Source: Athripsodes cinereus
Taxonomy: Eukaryota; Arthropoda; Insecta; Trichoptera; Leptoceridae
Direction of reading: 5' to 3'
Assembly (NCBI GenBank): GCA_947579605.1
Contig: OX388319.1
Span: 22,395,447 to 22,459,446, forward strand
DNA: 64,000 bases
Position numbers and translations under genes: made by a program. Shown here piece by piece: positions 20,222 through 30,418 of this stretch. The notes under the pieces were generated by a model, which ran no database searches, was not told where the DNA came from, and worked only from the letters and a program-made list of their open reading frames with translations. Every line of letters starts with the position of its first letter. The stretch's first letter is position 1.

Positions 20222-22338
20222 ATATAACACCTACTGATTTATGAAATGTTATGTTTCTATTGGACATTCCGTATTCGCATCCGCAATCCGCATTTGCGTA
20301 AGTAGGTTGATATAAATGTAACTACATCCATAACATCACTATCGGACTCCATCTTTTACGTAGGACCATTTGAAATGCATGAGTGATCAGAATAGAATAA
20401 AATATGGACTGAGACTAGGGTTGCCACCTTTTTTTTCTGCAGATAAAGTACATTGGTCATTATAGGCAAGAAAAAAAAAGTACGCAGTATCAAAATAAAG
20501 TAAAATTTACATATTTACTTTATTTTTATGTTTAAAAAACATGTTTTTACTGCTTTTTGCTGTTTGTATCAAATAAATATCTCTACTAAACAATTGCACA
20601 GCATCTTGACAGTCTATATTTAAATTCAAGTAAATAAGTAAATTTTTTTTATACATTTTTTCGGTGTAACACATTCACTATCTTTTTGATCTGTTTCAAT
20701 ATCGAAATTACTTTTTTAGGTGTATGTAGAGCATGGGTGGCCAACCTTTTCAGCAGCCGGGCCAAATTTCAGAAATGAGATTTTCTATCCATCTACAGAG
20801 ATACAACAATTTACTTCATATACGGAAAATTTTATAATTTTACTTCACCTTAAAATTTCTACCCCCCCCTCCCCATCGCCAAATTTTCAAAATGGTATAG
20901 GATTTTGATATGTTTCAAAACTCCTAGGTTTTCTTTAAGAATATTTTCTAAAAATACCTATTTCAAAAAAGTAACGGGTACTTTTACCGACTGCTATTAA
21001 AAAAAAAAATATTATAGCTTCACAGTATTCGTTTAAAAAAAGCATATTTCAAAAAATCGAAATCCGGGGTGTGTTTGGCAGATAATGCACGAGAATCCTA
21101 CGATTTTTCAAATACATTTTTTTAACATAACTAAAAGTTAGATAGTTATTAAAAATATTAGTGTAATAAACAGTATTTTTTGGGTTTTTTTTCACGGATC
21201 ATGTTTAAAAAATATTATTTTGACCAATTTTTGAAACATTTTTTTTGATAAAATTTCTCATATTTTGAAATCAAAAATCACCTCGATATTTTGTTTATTA
21301 AAAGAAGTTTGCTATAATCCACAGTATTTATATGCTTGATAAGATGAATCAAAAAAATAAAATTAATAAAATTTGTATTTTGATATAACAAAGATTACCT
21401 AAATAAATCTCGTCAATCAGCTATTTAGCTTTATTAAGATAAAAAAAAACTAATATTGGTAGGTAATAAATATTAGATTTTTTTTTATCAAATCCAAATT
21501 CGCAAGAGTCAACAAGTTTTGCGATTTTTTCCAACAAATTTGTATAAAATTGATTATTACAACGTTTTTGCCACAGAGCGCTCGTAATGCACTCAAACCG
21601 CTTTGCACAAAACAAACAATAAATTGTGACAATGACACTGACATTGTTGACATTTGTGGTTGGGCTGCGTTCAGAAGTTGATTAAAACAAGTGCTTATAA
21701 TAAGTGATGTGGCGCTGGAGAGTGGCGACGTCGATTCAGCACCAATTGATAAATTTCGAAAAAATACTTACGACTAAATTTTTCAAAATCCCAAAGAAAT
21801 CAAATCATGAGAAATAAAGTATTTTCGCGTACTTTATTTTTCTCATAAAGTATAAAGTACGATTACCTGAAATAACGTACAATACTTTATAATAACGTAC
21901 GGGTGGCAACCCTAACTGAGACGCTTAATAATTGAACAGATTACTTCATGACTATTCATACTGTGTTTGTACAGGATGATCATTTCAGTACAGACATTTC
22001 AGGAACGATGCTGTTGTTTTAAATTTGAGTTTCATATATATAACACCTACTGATTTATGAAATGTTATGTTTCTATTGGACATTCGATATTCGCATCCGC
22101 AATCCGCATTTGCGTCAGTAAGTTGATATAAATGTAGCTACATCATCACTATTAGACTCCATCTTTTACGTAGGACCATTTGAAATGCATGAGTGATCAG
22201 AATAGAATAAAATATGGACTGAGACGCTTAATAATTGAACAGATAACTTTATGACTATTCATACTGTGTTTGTACAGGATGATCATTTCAGTACAGATAT
22301 TTCAGGAACGATGCTGTTGTTTTAAATTTGAGTTTCAT
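20222..22338. repeat. Tandem duplication of about 305 bp, first copy interrupted by a hAT-type element
   Basis: The unit beginning ATATAACACCTACTGATTTATG and ending TTTTAAATTTGAGTTTCAT occurs at 20222-22037 and again at 22038-22338. The first copy contains the 1,499-bp insertion plus its 8-bp duplication; the second is uninterrupted. Apart from that, the copies differ by a few substitutions and a small gap. Confidence 0.9.
20416..21914. mobile_element. hAT-type non-autonomous element, 1,499 bp, 8-bp TSD
   Basis: It starts TAGGGTTGCCACC and ends GGTGGCAACCCTA, a 13-bp perfect terminal inverted repeat. ACTGAGAC is duplicated exactly at 20408-20415 and 21915-21922. The tandem copy at 22038-22338 holds a single ACTGAGAC at the matching place, which confirms both limits. 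No transposase is present. The interior from 20990 to 21560 is homologous to the interior of the element at 13766-14667. Near 20731, GGGTGGCCAACCTTTTCAGC resembles another hAT end and may be a nested fragment. Confidence 0.9.
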
Positions 22339-22689
22339 GCATACATAATTTATTTGATATCCTTCCTTTTGATTATCGTCCATGTCAAATACGATTGTGC
22401 CCTCAATACCGCGTGATTTAAATGAACCATTTTTTTTAGTTTTAAACTAATTTTAATAATACAAATCTACTCACCAGAGACATTCCATAGGATCAAGTGA
22501 ACTCATTAATCCTTTGGCTATCGTATCGCAAACAAATCAGATACTAATGAGTCACCACTATTCCATAATAAACGTGACTCTGGGAGTAGTCAAAAATGGA
22601 AAACGTGATATGACGGGATTGGTAATGCATGGTAAGGAAATTCGCAACGTGATATGCCGTTATTGGTAATGAATTATTTATTTATTTGT

Positions 22690-22815
22690 TCTTTTTGCAC
22701 ATCATCATAATATAAGGGTCAACAAAACAATATAAAATTTAAAAAACTAGGACGATGTGCAGTGGCGAGATTATCACTATAAAGTATATTCTTCCATCTA
22801 ACCACGACACATTGA
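22690..22815 (-). mobile_element. LINE 3' tail T2
   Basis: Plus-strand text TTTTTGCACATCATCATAA, GTGCAGTGGCGAGATTATCAC and CTTCCATCTAACCACGACAC is tail T2 reversed. Together with 23180-23350 it frames one LINE 3' end with a Penelope-like piece between. Confidence 0.62.
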
Positions 22816-22844
22816 AACAAACCAAATAAAGGTGATATTTTCAA

Positions 22845-22990
22845 CCGGCGGTACTTGGTGGAAATTCATATTGAATTAATTATAAATAAAACACTTATTT
22901 ATAGTATATCCACAGTGACTTTTTATTGGACGCGAGCCAGCTTTCAAGAGCTTCCGCTCTCATCATCAGGCTGGCGAAAAGTAAAGCACT
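22845..22990 (-). mobile_element. Penelope-like end with ORF start, single copy
   Basis: On the minus strand, GCCTGATGATGAGAGCGGAA, CTCTTGAAAGC and TGGCTCGC are followed by an AT-rich stretch and, at 22869, ATGAATTTCCACCAAGTACC (MNFHQVP). The layout is the same as at 19459-19560. It lies inside a LINE 3' region, between 22815 and 23180. Confidence 0.65.
22932..22974 (-). ncRNA. Hammerhead-like motif (candidate)
   Basis: On the minus strand: CTGATGA (22969 to 22963), a GAG...CTC stem around AGCGGAAG, then GAAA (22945 to 22942). The base at the variable position of CUGANGA is U, the classical hammerhead version. Confidence 0.5.
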
Positions 22991-23179
22991 TTTATAATTA
23001 AAACCTAGTTAAAACAAATTTACTTAATAAAAAAATATATACAAAACATCAATACACAACAAAAGAAATTTTAAAATAATATTTGACACACACCCAACAT
23101 GTGGTAGGAGTTATGGATCAGAAGAGGGGGGGGGGGGCTAGGGAACGGATACTGAGTAAGAAGATAGCATTTTTTCCTA

Positions 23180-23350
23180 AACAGAAGATTTAAAAACATT
23201 GAGCGATTGTGAAACTCTATGCGAAGAAGGAAGATTGTTCCAACAACGAGCACCATTAACTGAGAATGATTTCGAGAAATAATTTGTACTGTGTGTAGGA
23301 ATTGCCAGAAGATGCTCGTTATTGGATCGCAGTGGTAGGCCATGGCTCGC
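23180..23350 (-). pseudogene. LINE ORF2 C-terminus
   Basis: The minus-strand frame YFSKSFSVNGARCWNNLPSS, HRVSQSLNVFKSSV, stop is the same C-terminus as at 14676-14860. A run of 13 G at about 23117 lies in its 3' UTR (C run on the coding strand), beside AGGGAACGGATACTGAG, which recurs at 13745. Confidence 0.7.
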
Positions 23351-23399
23351 TAAATTATCATCATCTTCTTCGGTTCCTCAATTTTGAGGATCGTGTCTC

Positions 23400-23550
23400 A
23401 TTCTGTCTCCACCTCGAGCGAAGTTTTGAGTGTCCTGTAAAAGGCAGAAATTCGTAAAACATTATACGCAAGACATCCAACATTTTCAATTCTGCGATGA
23501 TGCCACTTGTCATGAATGTGTGTATCTTTTCTAATGGCACAGAGAGGACT
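23400..23550 (+). repeat. Repeat A, 5' half
   Basis: AAGTTTTGAGTGTCCTGTAAA, GGCAGAAATTCGTAAAAC, GCGATGATGCCACTTGTCATG and GGCACAGAGAGGAC follow the order of repeat A and stop before its 3' part. Confidence 0.65.
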
Positions 23551-23937
23551 AATTATATATATTATAAATATTACCAGATTTGTCATTTTTTCATTTGTCT
23601 TTTCCATGTGAGAACATTGAATTGGAGCTGTGAATGAAAATAAACTTTTGAATCTTCAATAAGTAGGAACATAAATTTCAGACTAATGAAACAGCTGAAA
23701 GTTTGCGAAGTACTTGTTTCTTTGAGACAATAAAGTTCTGAAATGAAATTGTAATGAAAAACGTGTCGAAGAGAATCAGAATATTAATACTCATATAATA
23801 TTTTACTATGGGGGTTTGATGAAAACCGTGGAATGGGATGTTATGAGTTTGTGTTTACAGGTGCATCATATAAAACTTGGAAAGTTTCCAACCTATATTG
23901 CAAAGAGAAAGATTATGTTAAATTTTAGTTAAATTTT

Positions 23938-24175
23938 GTTGACCGGTGTGGCATGGAGGTAACGCTCTTGCCTTTGAGTCACGAAGTCCCGGGTTCGATT
24001 CCCGGCCAGGGCACAATGAAGAATGACCTTTTTCAAACTGTCCTGGGTCTGGGTGTTACGTGTATATGTGCTTAGTGCATTGTATATATGTGTATCGTCG
24101 TGTTAGTACCCATAATACGAGATCCAAACTTAGTTTGGGACTAGCTCGATCTGTGCGTATTGTCTATACATGTTA
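23938..24175 (+). mobile_element. SINE-2, tRNA-derived
   Basis: The head GTGTGGCATGGAGGTAACGC, CTCTTGCCTTTGAGTC and B box GGGTTCGATTCCC closes with CCAGGGCA, so it still resembles a tRNA. The body (CTGGGTCTGGGTGTTACGTG, CATAATACGAGATCCAAAC, TAGTTTGGGACTAGCTCGAT) looks like a LINE-derived SINE tail. It is not a functional tRNA gene, because the arms do not pair cleanly and a body follows. Partial copies are at 10938-11022 and 53462-53600. Confidence 0.75.
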
Positions 24176-24289
24176 TGTTATTTTCACATTTATGACTAAT
24201 TTCGAATGGCTGTGTTCAGAACCTCAATTTTTTCAACAAAATAAAGGATTTGGTGGGCTAAATCAAAAACTTAGTGATTTTTGTCTCCC

Positions 24290-24375
24290 TTTTTTATCAT
24301 CACAGCATCTCCCACATGTTGGGTTGTCGTTATTGTAATCGCAGATAATTATAATGGACGTCCTCTCTGTGGCAT
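24290..24375 (-). repeat. Repeat A fragment
   Basis: ATCACAGCATCTCCCACATG, GGGTTGTCGTTATTG and GGACGTCCTCTCTGTGGCATT match reversed repeat A with internal loss. Confidence 0.55.
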
Positions 24376-24439
24376 TACAATATAAAACTTCCGTCGCAGA
24401 ATGGTTGAATGAAGTTTGATAAAGGCTTGTTATAAATTT

Positions 24440-24700
24440 AACATAATATGAAATGTACAAGTTTATAGTTTATCTGTCCATCCTGTACAACATACGTTTC
24501 CTTACACATTCCTAAGGCTCCCTGTGGAGTGGCTTGGGAGCGTGTAACCTTCTTACGGTCGATAGTGTTTATAGGGAAGGTCGTAATATTATTAGATAAT
24601 ACCGAGTATGTATTATGTACTAAGACTGTATATCCGTAATAACAAGTACGGAATAAATGTCGTTGTTCCATCTGTTATTTCAGGATTAATGGCACGTTAC
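24440..24700. other. Unassigned, possibly an LTR remnant
   Basis: The stretch around GGAGCGTGTAACCTTC and CAAGTACGGAATAAATG is less AT-rich than its surroundings and begins TGTTATT near 24672, but I see no matching partner or primer site. Confidence 0.3.
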
Positions 24701-24794
24701 TCAAAAATAAAGATTAGCGTTATTCCGACTTCCTTTTTCTTCTCCCTTTTTTTAAGAGAAATGCTCTGAATTTGTGTGTTCTCTCCACCCACAA

Positions 24795-25015
24795 GCCAGA
24801 CAAACATTCTCGCAGAGTTACCAATAGCTAAGACAATTAGATTGTTTAATAACATTTATCAGAATGTGCACATATTCCATATATTATGTAACATGCGGTT
24901 AATTTGTAAGGAAAGTAGAAACACTATTATAAATGTTTGTTTTCTCTGAAATCGCATTGGCAGAAGGCTATAATGGTCCCAGTAGAATATGGTGGCATTT
25001 TAATAATAATAATGT
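24795..25015 (+). repeat. Dispersed repeat with LINE-like ending
   Basis: AGAGTTACCAATAGCTAAGAC, TCTGAAATCGCATTGGCAG and a TTTTAATAATAATAATG tail recur at 27520-27720 (better preserved) and, for the second half, at 59570-59660. The TAA-rich end suggests a LINE or SINE 3' terminus. Confidence 0.6.
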
Positions 25016-25465
25016 CTTGATTTTCAAAACGGTGACAGTCAATTTCATATAGCAGATGACAATCGCAATTTAAATAGTCGCGTCGGGGTCACCAATATTG
25101 TAGATGGGTGTATCTACAATGGGGTAGATTAAGAGAACAGTGTTGGTTGATCAAGCAGATTTTTCTTGACAGTAGTTACAAGGCGAGTAGATGAGGCAAT
25201 GCGCCATGTAATCGTTGTGGTCTTTCGTTCGATGACTGAGATAAGATATCTCGATGTGACCCAGAGGTTGACTCAGCGTGTTGCATACAATGCGCAAAGT
25301 GACTATAATCGAAAATATGTGCATATGCCAATTCCGCGGTAGTTGATAATAGTCGTTATCAACATTTACATGACTCATATGCTTGTGCTATGTGGTATAA
25401 CCCCAATAATGTACCAGATATTGATATAATTATCATACATTAATATTATTCTAATATCACACTAT
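25016..25465 (-). mobile_element. Gypsy-type LTR with primer-binding site (solo end)
   Basis: On the minus strand an LTR-like stretch starts TGTGATATTAGAATAATATT (25463) and ends CCCATCTACA (about 25098). Four bases later comes TGGTGACCCCGACGCGAC (25094-25077). This is complementary to the 3' end of tRNA-Trp (CCA included) with two or three mismatches, the primer used by several insect Gypsy lineages. Only about 60 bp of internal sequence follow before another repeat begins, so gag and pol are gone. An LTR fragment of the same family lies at 10566-10690. Confidence 0.62.
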
Positions 25466-25799
25466 CCCCCTGCTTATACGATTTGAAAAATCTAGCTTAG
25501 TGAACAATTTTTTTATAGTATATTTATTCACCTGTTGCAATATTTTTTGTTTTAGTAAGAACTGTTTGGTATTTATATTTTTTTTTTGTATTTATGTGTA
25601 TTAGATGTATTTATATATTTTATGTTTTGATTATTATGTATAGACACTGCTTTCCCCTCCTACACAAGTGTTGGTACACCTTTCTGGAGGGGTAAAAAAC
25701 GTATTTTGTTTTCCAGAAAATGTAAAAAATATGTATGGTAAATATGAAATAAATAGTTTTAATGTATCATGTTTCAAATAAAAAAATAAAAAAAACTAC

Positions 25800-25925
25800 T
25801 CCTATCCCATCACAGCATATTCCACAAGTGGGGTGTAACACCTGTCTTACAATACACTCAAAAACTAACGGAGAAGAGTGGGGGACCAATTCATTACCAA
25901 ATGATCCACGGGATAGATTAAAAAT
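25800..25925 (-). repeat. Repeat A, internally deleted
   Basis: CCCATCACAGCATATTCCACA, AGTGGGGTGTAAC, ACACTCAAAAACTAACGGAG, AGAGTGGGGGACCAATTC and GATCCACGGGATAG keep both ends of reversed repeat A and lack the middle. Confidence 0.7.
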
Positions 25926-26019
25926 AAAACAGTTAAATAAAAAGTAAAACTTTAGTATTTTTGTAGTCGCGAATGGAAAGAGTCCGGATCTACAACGTTA
26001 AATATTCAGAAGAATTAGT

Positions 26020-26420
26020 GAGAGAGTTGTCCCAACGCTTACATTTGTTGCTGACTGATCGAACTAGCAGCCGATAAAGTATTGAACTTAATTGTTCCGG
26101 CGCCATTTAGACGGGAGATCGCGATCCATTTGAGATCTGAAAAATGAGTTCCCAAAAAGATAATAATTAAAACAATCTCATAGTGGAATGAAACAGTGAT
26201 TGATTTAATTTTAATATTATCTTTTCCAAAAAGGTGGTTGCTTCTAAGGTTTGAATAAAGCGTCTCTCGATTGTTGGACCTTACATAGTGACAGTGAGAA
26301 TGGGGGAATTAGTGAACATTGTCCATGGACACCGAAAGTGATCACTTAAGCCAGCCTAGAGCCAATTCGTAAGCGTTAAATATTCAATTAATTACACAAA
26401 AGCAATCAAACGTTTCTATT
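26020..26420. repeat. MITE-4-related repeat copy
   Basis: Blocks shared with 16835-17220 are GTTGTCCCAACGCTTAC, AACTAGCAGCCGATAAAGT, GATTGTTGGACCTTACATAG, GTCCATGGACACCGAAAGTG and CCAATTCGTAAGCGTT. The order differs from the palindromic copy, so this is a rearranged or longer relative. Confidence 0.5.
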
Positions 26421-26864
26421 ATTGTGTAGAAGAATTTATCAACTAAATACGATATTGAATTAATACTGAAATAAAGATTAATGAATAAAACCTGCACAGA
26501 TTGTTTACTAAATATATGTAATATCATCCTTCTTACTCCGTTATACAAACGCTACATTGTTTTTAATATTAAAATATAAATATTTACTTCTTTGTGAATT
26601 AATATTGAAAATTTAATAAAAGTGAGTACTTCTTAAGTCATTCGCATTTGATATGAAGGATCTATTAATACAGTGCAATCTGCTAAATACATCTGAAATT
26701 GGACATCTCACTCGTTGTAGAGGCATTTGAAAAAGTACGTAGGTACATAATAATTGTTGACACAAAATATATTGATGGTCGAAAAAATAAAACAGTTTTT
26801 TTTCGATATGGAATTCTACTACCTAAACATCGACACAGTGAATATATTGATTGTCTATACATTA

Positions 26865-27060
26865 GAAGTACTCCAGCTCCTCATGAAGGGAAAGATCGAG
26901 GGCCGCAGAAGGGTCGGCAGAAGACAGCTCTCCTGGCTTCGAAACATTCGAGAATGGACCGGTGTTAGAACCGTGGGGGAGCTGTTTCGCGCCGCCCAGG
27001 ATAGGGATTCTTTCTCCCAAATGGTCGTCAACGTTAGAGGGACCCGGATGTACACGTGAA
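26865..27060 (+). pseudogene. LINE-W ORF2 C-terminus, best copy
   Basis: An open frame reads LLMKGKIEGRRRVGRRQLSW, LRNIREWTGVRTVGELFRAA, QDRDSFSQMVVNVRGTRMYT, stop. The basic GRRxxGRRxLSW stretch followed by an amphipathic end with AAQDRD closes many insect LINE ORF2 proteins. Upstream catalytic domains are absent. Other copies are at 10788, 12826, 32740 (minus) and a scrap at 56064. Confidence 0.72.
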
Positions 27061-27519
27061 AAATAAGATATTAGAAGTACCCACATCTTTTGTAAAACAA
27101 TGGCCGTTTTATGGTTATAATTACTTTCTAAACTTTTTGTAAGGTTCTTTCTACGATATCGTGGGGTATACAGGATGTACAATACTTGCGTATTAGAGCG
27201 AGGGAGATCATTACCATATAAATGTTATGGAGTAAAACAGCAAAAGTTTTTTGTCTTGTTGTTTATTTTGGAAGATGCTTGTCGAGAAAGTTAGTCCTGA
27301 CTCACTAATTTATACTATTAAATGTCATCGGAGTCAGTCGACAAAAAAATCAAATTAATATGTTAATATACTGTTCTTTTCCCATAACTGATGAATTTAA
27401 TAATCTTTGAACTACCCACTTCTGCATAATGATCTCAATTTTACTTTTATAAGATATTTGATAAGATTTGAGTAGGCATAAGCAATATTTTTTTTTTAAT
27501 TGTTTTGCTTACTTTTTTC

Positions 27520-27720
27520 CCGCAGAATTACCAATAGCAGAGACATTTAGATTATTTAATAATATTACCTCGAATATAGTTCAATTTGTAGGGAAATTGG
27601 AAACAATATTGCAAGTGTTTGTTTCCTCTGGGATCGCATTGGCCGAAAGCTACAACAGTCCCAGGAGAATAATATGGTGTCATTTTTATAATAATAACAG
27701 CACGAATTTTTCTTTTGTAA
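27520..27720 (+). repeat. Dispersed repeat with LINE-like ending, best copy
   Basis: This is a second copy of the repeat at 24795-25015. It is open in one frame (ELPIAETFRLFNNI, SSGIALAESYNSPRRI) and ends in TTTATAATAATAACAG. The protein is not one I can place. Confidence 0.6.
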
Positions 27721-27737
27721 GAGTGTTGATAATATTT

Positions 27738-27860
27738 ATTTATTTATTCATTTATTCTTTACTGTAAATTGATTACAAACAATTACATAAAAGGTTAACA
27801 TTCAAGTTAGATACAATCAATATATAGAGGGCGAGTTTATCGCAAAGGCGAGTAAAATTC
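27738..27860 (-). mobile_element. LINE 3' tail T1
   Basis: Plus-strand text TTTATTTATTCATTTATTC, TACTGTAAATTGATTACAA and GAGGGCGAGTTTATCGCAAAG is tail T1 reversed. Confidence 0.65.
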
Positions 27861-28691
27861 GAGTAGGCATGACCAATACACTTTTTTTTATATATATTTT
27901 ATACCGTTTATTGATTACAATACTTCATAAAAAAAATAAACATAAAACCTACTCACATCGTTTTCGTTTCCGAATTCTCGGTTTCACGGATAAAAGTGCT
28001 CGAAAGACGGTTTCGGATATGATAAAATTAATATTCTTGTTCTTAATCATACTACCAAAAATATTGACTTTCTAAACAACTTTCTAATCTTAGAATCTAT
28101 AAACTTTTATCAATATAATATTAAGTGTGATCGTTAAACGCTTATCGACTTTTTCGCACATCATCAGTACTCGTACCTACGTATGTTCACACATAAAACA
28201 TGTCATTTTTATATTTACTGCAGACATTATTATGTATGTAAGTGTTTTTCTAATTTAAAACGAATTCTAATTGCTAATTATTATTATATGGATGGTGGCA
28301 CCTGTAGGTATTATTTTATTATCTTTACAAAAATTTGTAATTAAAATGAAGATACGAAACGCGAATACGTTTATTATGTGTTTGTTTAACCTATCATGAG
28401 TTGGCTTATATCATTATCTGTATGGCGTGTTATTCTTGTGCGTGTGTGTATTTTGAAAGAGTATTATTTTAAATTGGTAAAAAAACAAAACCTTTGTATA
28501 GTACTTCAAGAGTAATATTATTTGAACAATACTTTGAAGTCGGCAAATTTAATAATTTTTACTTATTTATTTATTTTTCATTCCCTAATACGGGTAGAAA
28601 TTTTCAATTTAAGGAAACAGAAGGTTTCGAGTTTTGGAAAATCTACTAAGAAAATATCTATTATTGAGCACTGTTTAATCTCCACTATGTT

Positions 28692-28744
28692 AGGTTAAAT
28701 ACCGAACGTATTCGCCATTACTTGTAGGCATCTTCAGGGAAACT
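28692..28744 (-). ncRNA. Hammerhead-like motif (candidate), left arm
   Basis: On the minus strand: CTGAAGA (28737 to 28731), GCC...GGC stem, GAAT (28713 to 28710), then a perfect ATAC-GTTCG-GTAT hairpin followed by TTAACC. That hairpin has the position and A-U closing pair expected of hammerhead stem III. One A of the GAAA core is missing here. Confidence 0.5.
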
Positions 28745-28796
28745 GAAATCTAAAAATTGTGAGGGCTGTTGTTCATGTGGTGAGAAGGGTGCAAGT

Positions 28797-29454
28797 AGTG
28801 GGAGGGGTATTATTAAAAATTTTACAAATAGCACATAACAATGGGTATGAAACTAGTATTGTTGATAAAATTATAGATAAAAAACAAAAATTAAATATGT
28901 TTAGAAAATACATTTATCCGGTAATGTCAAGATCAACTAATAAACCATTTAAAAAAAAATTATACACTGGTAGATCTATAAACGAACTTAATAAAATTGT
29001 CAAACAGTCATTCAAAAGTGCATTTTATACCAAAAATTATATAAACAAATTATTATTTAATCATAAAGACAAGATAGATCGAATGGATGGTAGTGGTGTG
29101 TATTGTATTGGATGTAACGACTGTAATGCAAAATATATAGGACAGACATCTCGTACAGTGCGTACTAGATTTGCTGGACATAACAGGGCGTTTAGGGGAA
29201 TGTCTACATACTCAGAAATTGCGGACCATTGTATCGAATATGACCATACAATTGACATAAACGGTACAACGGTATTACATTCTGTGTGTGGGGCGGGTAG
29301 ACTAAACGCCTTGGAAACCTTAGAGATTTATAGGAATAAGAATAACATTGTAAATATACAGATCCCACCCTCATCTCATCCTACTCCTGCCAACCATCCC
29401 GCCTCCATATCTACCATTACCCCTCCCACTACCTGCACCCTTCTCACCACATGA
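28797..29454 (+). pseudogene. Penelope-like protein C-terminus with GIY-YIG endonuclease
   Basis: About 218 codons without a stop. The frame includes the region after the reverse transcriptase (KKKLYTGRSINELNKIVKQS, FYTKNYINKLLFNHKDKIDR), a Cys-rich linker CIGCNDC, then the GIY-YIG nuclease: GVYCIG, KYIGQTSRTVRTRFAGHNRA, a conserved Glu in NALETLEIY and the final Asn. These residues make the nick that primes PLE reverse transcription. The last about 40 residues are Pro/Thr-rich. The frame is open further left to 28759, but those codons lie in the inverted arm. The reverse-transcriptase core is missing, so this copy cannot move by itself. Confidence 0.85.
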
Positions 29455-29481
29455 ACAACAGCCCTCACAATTTTTAGATTT

Positions 29482-29534
29482 CAGTTTCCCTGAAGATGCC
29501 TACAAGTATAGGCGAAAACATTCGGTATTTAACC
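29482..29534 (+). ncRNA. Hammerhead-like motif (candidate), right arm
   Basis: CTGAAGA (29490-29496) is followed by a GCCTA/TAGGC stem with a short loop, then GAAA (29514-29517) and ACATTCGGTATTTAACC. It begins 28 bases after the ORF stop, in the PLE terminal repeat, where published PLE hammerheads sit. One U separates CUGAAGA from the stem; stem I is not evident. Confidence 0.55.
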
Positions 29535-29566
29535 TAACATAGTGGAGATTAAACAGTGCTCAATAA

Positions 29567-29650
29567 AATATATTTTTATATTTTATTTAATAAAATTAAA
29601 AATGGATTTCCACAGCGTAAACACAAAAACTCTTGAATTATTAAGAAAAT
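29567..29650 (+). mobile_element. Start of a second PLE unit, truncated
   Basis: After the right arm, ATATTTTTATATTTTATTTAATAAAATT leads to ATGGATTTCCACAGCGTAAAC at 29602 (MDFHSVNTKTLELLRKY). The same stretch follows the palindrome at 12150-12290. It breaks off at about 29650. Confidence 0.6.
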
Positions 29651-29689
29651 ATCAAATGCGGAATTCTGGGAAATATTCTGTAACAATAC

Positions 29690-30110
29690 TGATGACATTG
29701 TTAATTAAATTTAATAACATTTCTGTACCTAATTGAAAATCTGGTGACGGTGGGAAAGAATGTAATCTTAGTAAAGGGCGCCGTGACTTTTCCTGAACAG
29801 TGATGTTTTCAACTTGCTCCTGATTGTGGCAAGAGATCAATTCCGTTTTAATTCTGCTGATCCAACAGGATACTATATTCAGGAATCTGATCCAGAGAGT
29901 TGGTCCCGTGACTCTGAGTCTCCTCACTACGAGTTTGGAAGTATTTGCCCTGTTTGGTTCTATGTGGTCGCCTCAAAGATCCACCGATGGGACAGAGCTC
30001 AGTGAGGTTTAAAGGCGCCGTGCTGTTAAGGCTTTGCGGACCGTGAGCTATAATTCCGTTCTTCTTCTGCTTATGGTCGCTCACAGCTTGACCTGCAAAC
30101 ACCGTAGCCA
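29690..30110 (-). pseudogene. Degenerate L2-like LINE C-terminus
   Basis: The minus strand has FLNIVSCWISRIKTELISCH, NQEQVENITVQEKSRRPLLR, which aligns loosely with LWxxLPxxLR...FKxxLKTxLF..SHGAL endings, and plus-strand AAAGGGCGCCGTGAC matches the tail at 53275 and 60780. Frames shift repeatedly. Confidence 0.45.
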
Positions 30111-30418
30111 CTAGAACGCATCGTTGGTAAGAGCTTTTACCTAGGACCTGAAGTTCTTCTTGGAATGCATGTGTGGGACACTCTTATAACAGATGGTTAA
30201 TAGTTTTGTCATTCCACATGTGCACGCCAATGAATCAATCCATTCTCATTTGTATAAGATAGAATCAGTATAGTCGACAATAAATTTCATATGATTTATT
30301 CTGCACAACATTTTCATGGAAAGTGTTAATCCAGGAAGTTATTCTGTTAATAATAATAACAATGGTGAGTATTTAGAACGCCATCTTTGTGCCATAGCAC
30401 CTCGAGGACGCTGTACAT

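Larger units (their letters stand above)
28661..29566 (+). mobile_element. Penelope-like element with inverted ends
   Basis: Arms at 28661-28808 and 29427-29566 are inverted copies (about 140 bp, high identity). They cover TTGAGCACTGTTTAATCTCC, the CUGAAGA...GAAW block, and even the last codons of the ORF with its GGGAGGGGTA-rich 3' part. Between them lies a 5'-truncated ORF ending in a GIY-YIG endonuclease (to 29454). Inverted terminal copies created during reverse transcription are a known property of PLEs. After the right arm the sequence continues into a second ORF start at 29602, as in tandem PLE copies. Confidence 0.82.

Noticed and set aside
23116..23130. G-quadruplex from the G run
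   Set aside because: It is a single homopolymer run without separate G tracts; likewise the C runs at 37556 and 47468.
23950..24012. tRNA gene
   Set aside because: Good B box but imperfect arms and a SINE body directly after it; related heads occur at 10938 and 53462.
27462..27890. GAGTAGGCAT...CAATA pair as a target duplication
   Set aside because: The two 20-base stretches differ at about four positions and enclose two different elements, so the link is too weak.
28759..28796. First 13 codons of the 231-aa Penelope frame
   Set aside because: They lie in the inverted left arm, which is the reverse complement of the 3' end of the element, so they are not part of the original protein.
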